Assembly: GCA_009885845.1 (NCBI GenBank)
Contig: VFJW01000037.1
Coordinates: 26,335-90,334, forward strand
Length of the DNA: 64,000 bases
From: Geobacter sp.
GTDB taxonomy: Bacteria > Desulfobacterota > Desulfuromonadia > Geobacterales > Pseudopelobacteraceae
Direction of reading: 5' to 3'
A model generated the notes under the pieces. The model was not told where the DNA came from. It did no database searches and saw nothing but the letters and a program-made list of their open reading frames with translations. Positions 19,233-28,207 of this stretch are shown in pieces. How positions within the stretch are numbered: position 1 is the first letter of the stretch; each line of letters opens with the position of its first letter. The position numbers and the translations under genes are program-made.

Positions 19233-19788
19233 AAAAATCCTTTTTAGGCCTCTTGATGCAATTACTGTAACTAATAGACTTAAAATAGTCCATTATTTGT
19301 TTATATCCACAGGCCGATGGCCTGGGCTATCCACGGATGCAGACGCTTGATCTCATCCCGTACCAGAATTCCGGTGACAGCTTACTTAATTCCTGGCCTC
19401 TCACTTCATCTTCTTTCGTCCCGGCGGCAGGAAATTCTCCCCCGTTACAAACTCCTGCCGGGTTTATCCTCAAGATCCCGGCGGGCCTTGCGGGCGATGC
19501 CGCCGCCCTTCTTCCCCGCTGCCTTATATCCTCACTCCCCATCCGTCCCAATCAACCCTTTTGCATCGCTTCCATCAAGCTCAAGAAACGATAGCGAGCA
19601 ATTAATGTCGTTAATCGTTGTGAATTGCAACTAATTTTGTCGCTAACCGTCGCGAGCAGCGTAGTGAGAGCAGTCGCGATGTATCGCATGGTGAGCACAA
19701 CTGATAATCAGCTTTTCCCGCTGTTACTATCGTGATATATAGGAACTTCTCAAATTGATTGAATATAACGCGACCCGAGAGGTTTATC
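19233..19788. other. 556-bp region with degraded gene fragments
   Basis: No intact gene is supported. A DinD-like C-terminal fragment lies on the minus strand (19401-19530) and another short minus-strand frame ending near 19311 reads VRDEIKRLHPWIAQAIGLWI, apparently the end of a further lost gene. The rest, to the start at 19789, shows nothing recognisable. Confidence 0.5.
19401..19530 (-). pseudogene. C-terminal fragment of a DinD/BRO-type antirepressor-like gene
   Basis: One minus-strand frame reads GIARKARRDLEDKPGRSL and stops; shifting one base continues VTGENFLPPGRKKMK and stops at 19401. Joined, they resemble the end of DinD/BRO-type DNA-damage or phage antirepressor proteins (A-x-K-A-x-x-x-L-E-x-K-T-G...VT-x-x-N-F-L). 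The N-terminal part is missing, so it is a decayed remnant. Confidence 0.4.
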
Positions 19789-20349
19789 ATGACACAACAG
19801 CCTGAAATTCTGCATTACGCCGTCACCGTGGTCGGCAAGGACCGCCCCGGTATCGTGGCCGCCATCACCGAAGGGCTGTTCAACCTCGGCTGCAATATCG
19901 CCGATTCCAGCTGCACCATGCTGGCGGGTGAATTTGCAATGATTCTGATTGTGTCTCTGAAAAGACCGTTCAGTAAATCACGGCTGATTGAAGAACTGAA
20001 ACCGGTCTGCGACCGGATCGGGATGACACTCGGCGTGCGCACTCTTCATGCCGATGAGATCGCGCGTCAGGAAACCGACGGGGAGATCTGCATGATCTCC
20101 GTGTATGGTGCCGACCAGCCGGGTATCGTCTATCGAGTCACCCGCGAACTGGCTGCTCGCAGCATAAACATCACCGACCTCAACACCAAGCTGATCGGTA
20201 CTGCCGAGGAACCGGTCTACGTATTGATGTTGGAGGTGGCTCTGCCGGAGGGCGAAACTCCTGAAGGAGTTGAACACACGCTGGCTGCACTGAAAAAAGA
20301 GCTGAACATCGAAATCGGCGTGCGGATTATCACTCCGGTGGCTTTCTAA
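19789..20349 (+). CDS. GcvR-like protein with two ACT domains
   Basis: The start at 19789 has GAGAGG upstream; an in-frame ATG at 19759 lacks one. The 186-aa protein is two ACT domains in tandem, each opening with a ligand-loop phrase (VGKDRPGIVAAITEGL and YGADQPGIVYRVTREL). This is the layout of the glycine cleavage regulator GcvR and related amino-acid sensors. It has no DNA-binding domain, so it should act by protein contact or ligand sensing. def begins 2 nt after its stop, an operon also with the AMMECR1 gene. Confidence 0.85.
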   Translation: MTQQPEILHYAVTVVGKDRPGIVAAITEGLFNLGCNIADSSCTMLAGEFAMILIVSLKRPFSKSRLIEELKPVCDRIGMTLGVRTLHADEIARQETDGEICMISVYGADQPGIVYRVTRELAARSINITDLNTKLIGTAEEPVYVLMLEVALPEGETPEGVEHTLAALKKELNIEIGVRIITPVAF

Positions 20350-20351
20350 CG

Positions 20352-20855
20352 ATGCCGGTTCAACCGATTTTACGATATCCACACCCGGTCCTGAAAAAAC
20401 TCTGCCATCGGGTCGAAAAAATCGACCGGAGCATCCGTGATCTGATTCAGGATCTGGTCGACACAATGCACGAAGGACCCGGGTCGGTTGGCGTCGCCGC
20501 CTCGCAAATCGGCGTCACACTCAGGGTCTGTGTGGTGGATGTTTCCAAAAACCGTCACGGTAAAGAGAATAATCACGGCCTGCTGCTCATGATCAATCCG
20601 GAGATCACCGCGCGCAGCGGCTCTGCGACCATGCGCGAGGGGTGCATGAGTGTGCCCGACTACACCGGCGATGTCGACCGATCGACCACGATTACGCTGC
20701 AGTTCACCCTGCCGGATGGAACTTTACAAGAGATTACGTCGAGCGGCTTTGAAGCGGTTGCTATCCAGCACGAAATGGATCATCTGGATGGGATCCTGTT
20801 TCTTGACCGGGTGACCAGTATCAAGACCGGACTTTTCCGGCGGAAAAACTATTGA
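20352..20855 (+). CDS. def: Peptide deformylase
   Basis: The 167-aa metalloenzyme removes the formyl group from nascent polypeptides. The three family motifs are present: GSVGVAASQIG (a variant of G-x-G-x-A-A-x-Q with Ser where Pro is common), EGCMSVP with the metal cysteine, and QHEMDHLDG with the two metal histidines and catalytic glutamate. It is directly downstream of the GcvR-like gene, and the AMMECR1 gene follows by 19 nt. Confidence 0.95.
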   Translation: MPVQPILRYPHPVLKKLCHRVEKIDRSIRDLIQDLVDTMHEGPGSVGVAASQIGVTLRVCVVDVSKNRHGKENNHGLLLMINPEITARSGSATMREGCMSVPDYTGDVDRSTTITLQFTLPDGTLQEITSSGFEAVAIQHEMDHLDGILFLDRVTSIKTGLFRRKNY

Positions 20856-20874
20856 CAGATGCGGAGTAGAAACC

Positions 20875-21420
20875 ATGTCGGATCTTTTAACCAAAAAGGA
20901 ACAGAAAGAACTGCTGAAGATCGCCCGGGAAACGATTGCTGCGTATGTCACCAACCGGAAGGTCCCGGCTGCGGCACCGACATCACCGGGACTGAACTTT
21001 CACTCCGGCTGTTTTGTCACTGTCAAGCAGAAGGGAGAATTGCGGGGGTGCATCGGCAATTTCGTTTCCGGCCAGCCACTGTATCAGCTGGTACAGGAGA
21101 TGGCGGTCTCAGCTGCCACCCGTGATCCCCGTTTTTACCCGATGAAGGCCGAGGATCTGGCCGATTTTGCGCTGGATATTTCAGTACTCTCGCCGCTGCG
21201 AAAAGCTGCTTCGGTTGATGAGATTACGGTCGGCACTCATGGTATCTACATCGTAAAAGGAAGTTATCGGGGGGTTCTGCTTCCACAGGTTGCGACTGAA
21301 TACGGCTGGAATCGCGACCAGTTCCTGCAGCATACCTGCATCAAAGCCGGCCTGCCGCAGGATGCCTGGCAAGGGGAATGTGACCTCTACATCTTCAGCG
21401 CTCAGGTGTTCGGGGAGTAA
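20875..21420 (+). CDS. amrA: AMMECR1-domain protein (AmmeMemoRadiSam system protein A)
   Basis: The 181-aa protein is a complete AMMECR1 domain with the invariant LRGCIGNF motif (about residues 58-65). In bacteria it usually occurs with a Memo-like protein and a radical SAM protein, all of uncertain function, perhaps in RNA or cofactor modification; neither partner is seen in this window. The last 19 bp overlap the convergent pseudouridine synthase gene. Confidence 0.88.
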   Translation: MSDLLTKKEQKELLKIARETIAAYVTNRKVPAAAPTSPGLNFHSGCFVTVKQKGELRGCIGNFVSGQPLYQLVQEMAVSAATRDPRFYPMKAEDLADFALDISVLSPLRKAASVDEITVGTHGIYIVKGSYRGVLLPQVATEYGWNRDQFLQHTCIKAGLPQDAWQGECDLYIFSAQVFGE

Positions 21421-22289
21421 GCAATCCCGCGCGCCAGCTCTTCAAACTCACCATCAAGCGGTGCAGTGACCGTAACCTCTCCACATCTGGAACTCTGAAA
21501 CGTCATCGCCGAGCAGTGCAGCATCATCCGCCCGGCTGTCTGGCCGCCATAGGTCGTGTCGCCGAGAATCGGCAGACCAACTGAGGCGAGATGCACCCGG
21601 ATCTGGTGGGTACGCCCGGTCAGCGGACGTGCTTCTATCAGGGAGATGTCACCTGATGATGCAACCGTCCGGAATTCGGTTTGTGACGATTTGCCCCCTT
21701 CAACAATGCCGTAACACGCCGATGTAACCTTTCCAATCGGCGCATCTACTATCCAGCGCTCCTGCTCCGGACGGCCTGAAACCAGCGCGAGATAAAGTTT
21801 ATCGACCAGACCATTCTGGAATTGCTTCGAGAGCCGGGCGGCGCCCTGCCTGCTTTTCGGAAAAATCATCGCTCCGGACGTACCACGATCAAGGCGATGA
21901 ACAACCCGGGCCGGCTCGCTGTTCCCCTGCGCCTTGAAATATTCGGCGACCCAGTATTCGAGCGTCCCCTTCAGCTGATACGGGGTGCGTTGGCTGTTGA
22001 TCCCGGCCGGTTTGGTGACCGCAATCAGCTCCGCGTCCTCGTACAGTAGCGCCTCCGGCGGAAGCAGCAGTTCCTGGAACCGACCCGTTTCCATGACACC
22101 GATCTCGATGATATCTCCCGCTTTGACACTCCGTGACGCCACCCGCACCAGCGCGACGTTGACCGTGCAGCCGCCTCGGTCAATAATACGGCGTGCCTCC
22201 GATTTACTAACCCCCGCGCAGAGTGTCGCCACGGCATCATCCAGACGGAGGTTGTGCTGCTCTTTTCCAACAGTTTTTCTCAGTATCAT
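21402..22289 (-). CDS. RluA-family RNA pseudouridine synthase
   Basis: The 295-aa protein has an S4 RNA-binding domain at its N-terminus (about residues 15-75, SKSEARRIIDRGGCTVN) and the catalytic RluA domain with VVHRLDRGTSG, where the Asp is the active-site residue. GRTHQIRVHLASVGLPILGD follows as expected for the family. It isomerises uridines in rRNA or tRNA; the position modified cannot be assigned. It is divergent from the methyltransferase gene at 22374. Confidence 0.92.
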   Translation of the reverse strand: MILRKTVGKEQHNLRLDDAVATLCAGVSKSEARRIIDRGGCTVNVALVRVASRSVKAGDIIEIGVMETGRFQELLLPPEALLYEDAELIAVTKPAGINSQRTPYQLKGTLEYWVAEYFKAQGNSEPARVVHRLDRGTSGAMIFPKSRQGAARLSKQFQNGLVDKLYLALVSGRPEQERWIVDAPIGKVTSACYGIVEGGKSSQTEFRTVASSGDISLIEARPLTGRTHQIRVHLASVGLPILGDTTYGGQTAGRMMLHCSAMTFQSSRCGEVTVTAPLDGEFEELARGIAYSPNT

Positions 22290-22373
22290 GCAGTTCGTAG
22301 TACCCTTTTTAGCAACCGATTACAAACAAATCCTTTGTGGCAAAAGCCACCCGATTCTGCTAACCTCCGCATT

Positions 22374-22964
22374 ATGACAAACACCTCCTCCCCCACCATA
22401 CCGGCACTGCGCGGGCCGGTGACGCTATCGCACCTGTTCTTGTGCAGTTTTATCCGTGACGGAGATCGGGCGATTGATGCGACCTGCGGAAACGGGCATG
22501 ACACCCTGCTGCTAGCCAGTCTGGTGGGCAATTATGGTCGTGTCTGGGGATTTGATATTCAGCAGCAGGCGATTACCGAAACCGTCCGCAGGGTGACTGA
22601 AGCAAATCTTTCCGGGCGGGTGACACTCCTGCATACCGGACACGAAGAGATGGCACGGCATGTCCTCTCCCCGGTTCAGGTCGTGCTGTTTAATCTTGGA
22701 TACCGCCCCGGCGGGGACCGCACTATTATCACCCGTCCCGATACAACTGTCGTCGCTCTGACACTTTCGCTCTGCCTCCTGTCAACGGGTGGTATTATTA
22801 TAGTTACTGTGTACCCCGGCCATGAAGGTGGTTTGGCGGAACAGTCTGCCGTCGAGAACTGGGCAGCGGGGCTTGATCCACATTCTTTTCACTGCTGGCG
22901 CATGGGACAAACCAACGTCGCCCGGAATGCCCCTTATCTGCTGTTCATCCAGAAATCGCTCTGA
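22374..22964 (+). CDS. MnmM/YtqB-like SAM-dependent tRNA methyltransferase
   Basis: The start is placed at 22374 (196 aa), since the longer frame from 22254 runs into the divergent gene's start. A class I SAM motif is seen as AIDATCGNGHDTLLLA, followed by VVLFNLGYRPGGD, which is characteristic of the YtqB/MnmM group that methylates the wobble-uridine side chain of tRNA. TVYPGHEGG and the ending APYLLFIQK also fit. There is no good ribosome site, so the exact start is less sure than the family. Confidence 0.85.
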   Translation: MTNTSSPTIPALRGPVTLSHLFLCSFIRDGDRAIDATCGNGHDTLLLASLVGNYGRVWGFDIQQQAITETVRRVTEANLSGRVTLLHTGHEEMARHVLSPVQVVLFNLGYRPGGDRTIITRPDTTVVALTLSLCLLSTGGIIIVTVYPGHEGGLAEQSAVENWAAGLDPHSFHCWRMGQTNVARNAPYLLFIQKSL

Positions 22965-23040
22965 CTTCCATCCTCTCAGCTACTTATCCTACCAAAAAAC
23001 GAGAAATTTTTATTGACTTCCTACATACAAATCGCTAAAC

Positions 23041-23058
23041 GGAATGAACGTTCATTCC
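23041..23058. promoter_or_regulatory. Perfect 18-bp palindromic operator of the TetR-type regulator
   Basis: GGAATGAACGTTCATTCC is a perfect palindrome 24 bp before the regulator's ATG. A TTGACT -35-like hexamer lies at 23013-23018, so the palindrome covers the expected transcription start. It is the likely autoregulatory binding site. Confidence 0.8.
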
Positions 23059-23081
23059 TATTTGCAGGAGAAGATATAAAC

Positions 23082-23657
23082 ATGTCAAAACTGGACAAGC
23101 GTGATGAGATTGCTCGTGCCGCTCTGGAGCTAATTGCCGGGCATGGCTTTCACGGCGCACCGATGGCGATGATTGCCGACCGTGCCGGAGTCGGAGCCGG
23201 GACGATCTATCGCTACTTCGAGAACAAGGACGTGCTGATTAACGAGTTGTACCGCGACCTTGAAGAAAGAATCTACCCGACTATTCTTGATGGGTACGTT
23301 CCGGAGAAACCGATCCGCGAGCGGTTTCTCCACCTGGGTGCGGCACTGTTGCGCTACTTTATTGGAAACCCGCTCGACTTCCGTTATCTGGAGCAGTTTC
23401 ACAACTCTCCCTATGGTGTGGAGTATCGTCGAGATAAGATTCTGGGGGAAAATGAAGGGTGCGACGTTTTTCGTGAACTCTTTGAAGAAGGAATAACGCA
23501 GCAGGTCATGAAAGAGTTCCCACTGGTCATTCTATTTGCCCTCTCCTTCGGACCGCTTCTGGCTGTAGCACGGGATCACATTCTCGGCTTCATCACGCTT
23601 GAAGAGATGCTGATCGCTCAAACCGTTGAGGCGTGCTGGGACGCGATACATAAATAA
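23082..23657 (+). CDS. TetR/AcrR-family repressor of the RND efflux operon
   Basis: The ATG at 23082 follows GCAGGAGAAGATATAAAC; an in-frame frame upstream to 23013 would span the operator and is rejected. The 191-aa protein has an N-terminal TetR helix-turn-helix (about residues 8-52, IADRAGVGAGTIYRYFENKD) and an all-helical ligand-binding domain. It is the first gene before the adaptor, pump and outer-membrane channel, so it most likely represses them and itself until bound by a pump substrate. Confidence 0.92.
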   Translation: MSKLDKRDEIARAALELIAGHGFHGAPMAMIADRAGVGAGTIYRYFENKDVLINELYRDLEERIYPTILDGYVPEKPIRERFLHLGAALLRYFIGNPLDFRYLEQFHNSPYGVEYRRDKILGENEGCDVFRELFEEGITQQVMKEFPLVILFALSFGPLLAVARDHILGFITLEEMLIAQTVEACWDAIHK

Positions 23658-23722
23658 CACACAGGTTCACGATACTATTTTTTACTGACATAACCAATTA
23701 CTCCAACGTATCGAGGTATTAC

Positions 23723-24889
23723 ATGCATCAGTCACACAAAAAATTATTTTTTTTCATCATGGCAACCCTGGTCGCCGGCCTGTCACTCACCGGCTGCGAC
23801 AGCACGAAACCCGCTGCCCCTCCGCCAGGCGGTCCTCCGGAAGTAGGTATTATCGTGGTCAAAACGGAGACGGTTTCCCTTACTACTGAACTTTCAGGTC
23901 GAACAGTTCCCCAGATGATTGCCGAAGTGCGACCTCAAGTGAGTGGTATTATCCTGAATAGACGGTACACGGAAGGGAGTGATGTGAAAGCGGGACAGGC
24001 TCTCTACCAGATCGACTCCGCAGTCTTTGAGGCGGCTTACGCCAGTGCGCGGGCGGCCCAGGCACGGGTTGAGGCCTCACTGGTATCACTCCGGCTCACT
24101 GAGGAGCGCTATCGCGATCTCGTAAAGATCAAGGCGGTCAGCCAGCAGGATTACGATATCGCCTTTGCAGGTCTGAAACAGGCCGAAGCAGAACTTGCTG
24201 CCGCAAAAGCTGCGGTGGCAGCCGCACAAATAAATCTGGTCTACACCAGTGTCAAGGCTCCAATTTCAGGTCGAATCGGTCGATCAAGCGTGACTACCGG
24301 GGCGCTGGTGACCGCCAGCCAACCGACGGCACTGGCTACCATCCAGCAGCTTGACACCATGTATGTGGACGTGACCCAGTCAACAGCCGAAATGCTCAAG
24401 CTGAAACAGAACCTTGCCAACGGCGTGTTGAAAAAGAGCTCCTCGGCACAGGTTAAACTGCTCCTGGAAGATGGCTCCCGGTATCCATTGACGGGACCTC
24501 TGAAATTTTCAGAGGTCTCCGTGGATCAAAGTACTGGATCTGTTACTCTTCGTGCTGTATTTCCCAATCCCAGGAAAGAGCTTCTCCCTGGTATGTTTGT
24601 GCGTGCCATACTGGTGGAAGGGATATATGAAAACGCCATTCTCATCCCGCAACGTGGTGTGACCCGTAATCCGAAAGGCGATGCCATGGTCATGATCGTA
24701 GGAGCCGAGGAGAAGGTGGAGCCGCGTCCGATCAAGGTGGTCAGGACAGTGGGAGACAGCTGGCTGGTCAGTGACGGGCTGAAAACGGGGGATCGTGTCA
24801 TTCTGGAGGGATTGCAGAAAGCGAGACCGGGAACACCGGTCAAAGCGATGCCGTTTGGCAGTGCACCGGCAGGGCCACCAAAAAAATAG
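23723..24889 (+). CDS. RND efflux periplasmic adaptor lipoprotein (AcrA/MexA type)
   Basis: The 388-aa membrane-fusion protein has a lipoprotein signal with lipobox LTGC (Cys about residue 25). The order lipoyl half (VRPQVSGIILNRRYTEGSDV), coiled-coil hairpin (about residues 100-160), second lipoyl half (APISGRIGRSSVTTGALV) and beta-barrel is that of AcrA/MexA. It bridges the inner-membrane pump encoded downstream with the outer-membrane channel. A repeat element of about 114 bp lies between it and the pump gene. Confidence 0.94.
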   Translation: MHQSHKKLFFFIMATLVAGLSLTGCDSTKPAAPPPGGPPEVGIIVVKTETVSLTTELSGRTVPQMIAEVRPQVSGIILNRRYTEGSDVKAGQALYQIDSAVFEAAYASARAAQARVEASLVSLRLTEERYRDLVKIKAVSQQDYDIAFAGLKQAEAELAAAKAAVAAAQINLVYTSVKAPISGRIGRSSVTTGALVTASQPTALATIQQLDTMYVDVTQSTAEMLKLKQNLANGVLKKSSSAQVKLLLEDGSRYPLTGPLKFSEVSVDQSTGSVTLRAVFPNPRKELLPGMFVRAILVEGIYENAILIPQRGVTRNPKGDAMVMIVGAEEKVEPRPIKVVRTVGDSWLVSDGLKTGDRVILEGLQKARPGTPVKAMPFGSAPAGPPKK

Positions 24890-24898
24890 CATTAAGTT

Positions 24899-25012
24899 CC
24901 TTCTCCCTGAGGACCCACGGGGCCTAAAGGAGAAGGTGGCCGAAGGCCGGATGAAGGGAGAACTGCACCATTTCCCCCTCACCCTAACCCTCTCCCTCAT
25001 GGAGAGGGGATT
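24899..25012. repeat. Intergenic repeat element with two hairpins
   Basis: CCTTCTCC (24899-24906) pairs with GGAGAAGG (24929-24936), and CCCTCTCC (24988-24995) with GGAGAGGG (25001-25008). Between them are GGTGGCCGAAGGCCGGATGA and CCCTCACCCTAACCC. I recognise these phrases as a dispersed intergenic repeat seen in many bacterial genomes. Lying inside the efflux operon, it may alter mRNA processing. Confidence 0.65.
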
Positions 25013-25038
25013 TTTACATGTAATAAAGGAGCCGCTTC

Positions 25039-28000
25039 ATGCCTAAATTTTTCATTAATCGCCCGATTTTTGCCTGGGTGATCGCCATTATGGTCATGCT
25101 GGTCGGGCTGCTGTCGATCAAGAAACTGCCGGTCTCTCAGTATCCTGCAATTGCGCCGCCGCAAATTGCCATCAACGCCATGTATCCGGGTGCCTCGGCC
25201 CAGACCGTGCAGGATACGGTTACCCAGATCATCGAGCAAAAGCTCAACGGCATCGACAACCTGATCTACATGTCCTCCACCAGCGACTCGGCCGGAGCAG
25301 TCACCATTACTATGACCTTCAAGGCAGGGACCGATCCCAATATTGCCCAGGTCCAGGTGCAGAACAAGTTGCAGCTGGCCGTGCCACTTCTCCCCCAGAT
25401 AGTCCAGCGCTCGGGGATTCAGGTGGTCAAATCCACCAGAAACTTCCTGCTGATAGTAGGTCTTGTCTCGGAAGACGGCTCCATGGATCGCAATACTCTG
25501 ACAGACTACATGGTTTCCAACCTGCAGGACATAGTCAGTCGCCTTGAAGGAGTTGGCGAACTACAGCTGTTCGGCACCCAGAATGCCATGCGCATCTGGC
25601 TGAATCCCGCCAAACTGAACAGCTACCGCCTGACCACCAATGATGTCATTTCGGCGCTGCAGTCCCAGAATGCCCAGGTATCAGCAGGACAGTTCGGCGG
25701 CACCCCCGCCAATCAGGGGCAGCAGCTCAACGCCACCATCAACGCCCGGGCCCTCCTGCAGACTACGGAGCAGTTTGATGCCGTCGTCCTGCGCACCAAT
25801 CCAGACGGCTCCACGGTCAGGCTCAAGGATGTGGCCGAAAGCAAAATCGGCACAGAGAACTACGAGATCCAATCCTACTACAACGGCAAACCATTAGGCG
25901 GCATGGCAGTTCGACTGGCAGCCGGCGCCAATGCGCTGGAAACCGGAAACCGGGTCAAAGCCAAGATGGCGGAACTCTCAAAATACTTCCCCGCCGGCAT
26001 GAAGGTCGTCTACCCCTACGACTCCACTCCCTTCGTCAAGATTTCCATCGAAGAGGTGGTGCACACCCTGATAGTGGCGGTCTTCCTGGTCTTTATCATC
26101 ATGTTTCTCTTCCTGCAGAATATCCGCGCCACCCTGATCCCCACTATCGCTGTGCCGGTGGTGCTCCTCGGCACCATGGGGGTACTGGCGGCCAGCGGCT
26201 ATTCCATCAACACCCTGACCATGTTCGCCCTGGTAATTGTCATCGGCCTGTTGGTTGACGACGCTATCGTGGTGGTTGAGAACGTAGAACGCATCATGAG
26301 CGAGGAAGGCCTGTCCCCCAGGGAGGCCACCATCAAGTCCATGGGGCAGATAACCAGTGCCCTCTGGGGCATTGCAACCGTACTGACGGCGGTCTTCCTC
26401 CCTATGGCCTTCTTTCCCGGCTCCACCGGCGTCATTTACCGGCAGTTTTCCGTCACCATCATCTCCGCCATGATTCTTTCGGTGCTGGTGGCCATGATTC
26501 TGACCCCGGCCCTTTGTGCCACTATCCTCAAGCCGGTTGCAAAGGGGCATCATGCGGGTGAATACGGCTGGTTCAGCTGGTTCTTCCGCTACTTCAACCG
26601 GACATTTGAATTCTGCCGACACAACTACGAAGGCATCGTTGGCCGCTCCTTCGGCAAGCCGGTGCGCTACCTGGTTGTCTACGGGTGTATTGTGGCTGCC
26701 ATGGCGTATGTTTTCCTGCATCTTCCCACATCATTTCTGCCGGATGAGGATCAGGGATTTATTATCTGCCAGGTACAGCTGCCGGCCGGTGCCACTCAGG
26801 AGCGGACCATCCAGGTCATACGGCAGTTGGAACAACATTTTCTTGAAAAAGAATCAAAGACTGTGGAAGGGGTCATTACCGTTGCCGGGTTCAGTTTTGC
26901 CGGTCGGGGTCAGAACATGGGTCTCGCCTTTGTCCGGCTCAAACACTGGGATCTTCGTCAGAGCAAGGATCAAAAGGCGGCGGCTATTGCCGGCCGGGCC
27001 ATGGGGGCCTTTTCCAGGTTCAGGGACGGCCTTGCCTTCGCCTTCTCACCGCCGGCAGTACTTGAACTGGGTGTGGCCAACGGCTTCGATTTCCAGTTGC
27101 AGGATCGTGGCGGTTTGGGTCATGAAAAACTGATGGAAGCGCGCAACATGCTGCTCGGCATGGCTATGAAAAACCCCAAGCTGATCGCGGTACGACCCAA
27201 CGGCCAGGATGACTCACCCCAGTTCAAGCTCGACATCGATGATGTACGGGCGGGCGCCCATGGGGTTTCACTGTCACAGATCAACGAGGTCCTTGCCACC
27301 GCCTGGGGAAGCTCCTACGTCAACGACTTCATCCAGAATGGCCGGGTCAAGAAGGTCTATCTCCAGTCAGACGCCCGCTACCGTATGGTGCCGGAGGATA
27401 TCAACAGTTGGTATGTCAGCAACAAGAACGGCCAGATGGTACCGTTTTCAGCCTTTTCCAATGCCCGCTGGCAATACGGCTCGCCCCGCCTGGAGCGCTA
27501 CAACGGCATCCCGTCCGTAGAGGTTCTTGGGCAGGCCGCACCGGGGGTAAGTACCGGGGAGGCAATGGCCGAGATGGAAAAGATGGCAGCTCAGCTACCG
27601 CCGGGGTTTGGGTATGAATGGACCGGCCTCTCCTACGAAGAAAAGAATGCCGGGGCGCAGGCGCCGGCACTCTACGCCATCTCGTTGCTGGTAGTCTTTC
27701 TCTCCGTAGCGGCTCTTTACGAGAGCTGGACTATTCCCTTCGTCAACCTGCTGATGCTTCCGCTTGGTTTGGTAGGAGCGGTGGTGGCGGTAAAACTTCG
27801 CATGTTCCCCAATGATATCTATCTCCAGATCGGTCTTCTTACCACAATAGGGCTTTCCACCAAGAACGCCATTCTGATCATCCAGTTCATCAAGGAGCAG
27901 ATGCATCAGGGACATGAACTGGTAGAGGCAACTCTTTCGGCGGTGAAGATTCGGCTCCGCCCGGTTATCATGACGTCGCTCGCCTTCTTTTTCGGTACCC

Positions 28001-28206
28001 TGCCTCTGGCCCTTACCAAAGGAGCCGGGGCCGCCGCACAAAACGCTATAGGTACTGCAGTTACCGGCGGTCTGCTCTCGGCGACATTCATCGACCTGAT
28101 CTTCATCCCGTTCTTTTTTGTTCTGGTGTCGCGGCGGTTTGGAAAGAAATCGAAGAAACCGGATGCGCAACCCGTGGCTGCCGAGAATGTTTCGGAGGTA
28201 CATTGA
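25039..28206 (+). CDS. RND multidrug efflux transporter, HAE1 family (AcrB/MexB type)
   Basis: The 1055-aa pump has the HAE1 layout: an N-terminal helix followed by a large periplasmic loop, helices 2-6, a second periplasmic loop and helices 8-12. The proton-relay residues are present as [15 protein letters not shown] (two Asp in TM4) and [13 protein letters not shown] (Lys in TM10). Length and the N-terminus [17 protein letters not shown] match AcrB homologues. It expels hydrophobic drugs, bile-like compounds or solvents using the proton gradient. The channel gene starts 2 nt after its stop. Confidence 0.95.
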   Translation: MPKFFINRPIFAWVIAIMVMLVGLLSIKKLPVSQYPAIAPPQIAINAMYPGASAQTVQDTVTQIIEQKLNGIDNLIYMSSTSDSAGAVTITMTFKAGTDPNIAQVQVQNKLQLAVPLLPQIVQRSGIQVVKSTRNFLLIVGLVSEDGSMDRNTLTDYMVSNLQDIVSRLEGVGELQLFGTQNAMRIWLNPAKLNSYRLTTNDVISALQSQNAQVSAGQFGGTPANQGQQLNATINARALLQTTEQFDAVVLRTNPDGSTVRLKDVAESKIGTENYEIQSYYNGKPLGGMAVRLAAGANALETGNRVKAKMAELSKYFPAGMKVVYPYDSTPFVKISIEEVVHTLIVAVFLVFIIMFLFLQNIRATLIPTIAVPVVLLGTMGVLAASGYSINTLTMFALVIVIGLLVDDAIVVVENVERIMSEEGLSPREATIKSMGQITSALWGIATVLTAVFLPMAFFPGSTGVIYRQFSVTIISAMILSVLVAMILTPALCATILKPVAKGHHAGEYGWFSWFFRYFNRTFEFCRHNYEGIVGRSFGKPVRYLVVYGCIVAAMAYVFLHLPTSFLPDEDQGFIICQVQLPAGATQERTIQVIRQLEQHFLEKESKTVEGVITVAGFSFAGRGQNMGLAFVRLKHWDLRQSKDQKAAAIAGRAMGAFSRFRDGLAFAFSPPAVLELGVANGFDFQLQDRGGLGHEKLMEARNMLLGMAMKNPKLIAVRPNGQDDSPQFKLDIDDVRAGAHGVSLSQINEVLATAWGSSYVNDFIQNGRVKKVYLQSDARYRMVPEDINSWYVSNKNGQMVPFSAFSNARWQYGSPRLERYNGIPSVEVLGQAAPGVSTGEAMAEMEKMAAQLPPGFGYEWTGLSYEEKNAGAQAPALYAISLLVVFLSVAALYESWTIPFVNLLMLPLGLVGAVVAVKLRMFPNDIYLQIGLLTTIGLSTKNAILIIQFIKEQMHQGHELVEATLSAVKIRLRPVIMTSLAFFFGTLPLALTKGAGAAAQNAIGTAVTGGLLSATFIDLIFIPFFFVLVSRRFGKKSKKPDAQPVAAENVSEVH

Positions 28207-28207
28207 T

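Noticed and set aside
19317..19634. 105-codon rightward frame after HipBA
   Set aside because: Ser/Pro/Leu-rich without ribosome site; it is antisense to the DinD-like remnant.
25978..26721. 247-codon leftward frame within the RND pump gene
   Set aside because: Antisense shadow rich in His/Asp/Gly, produced by the pump's codon use.
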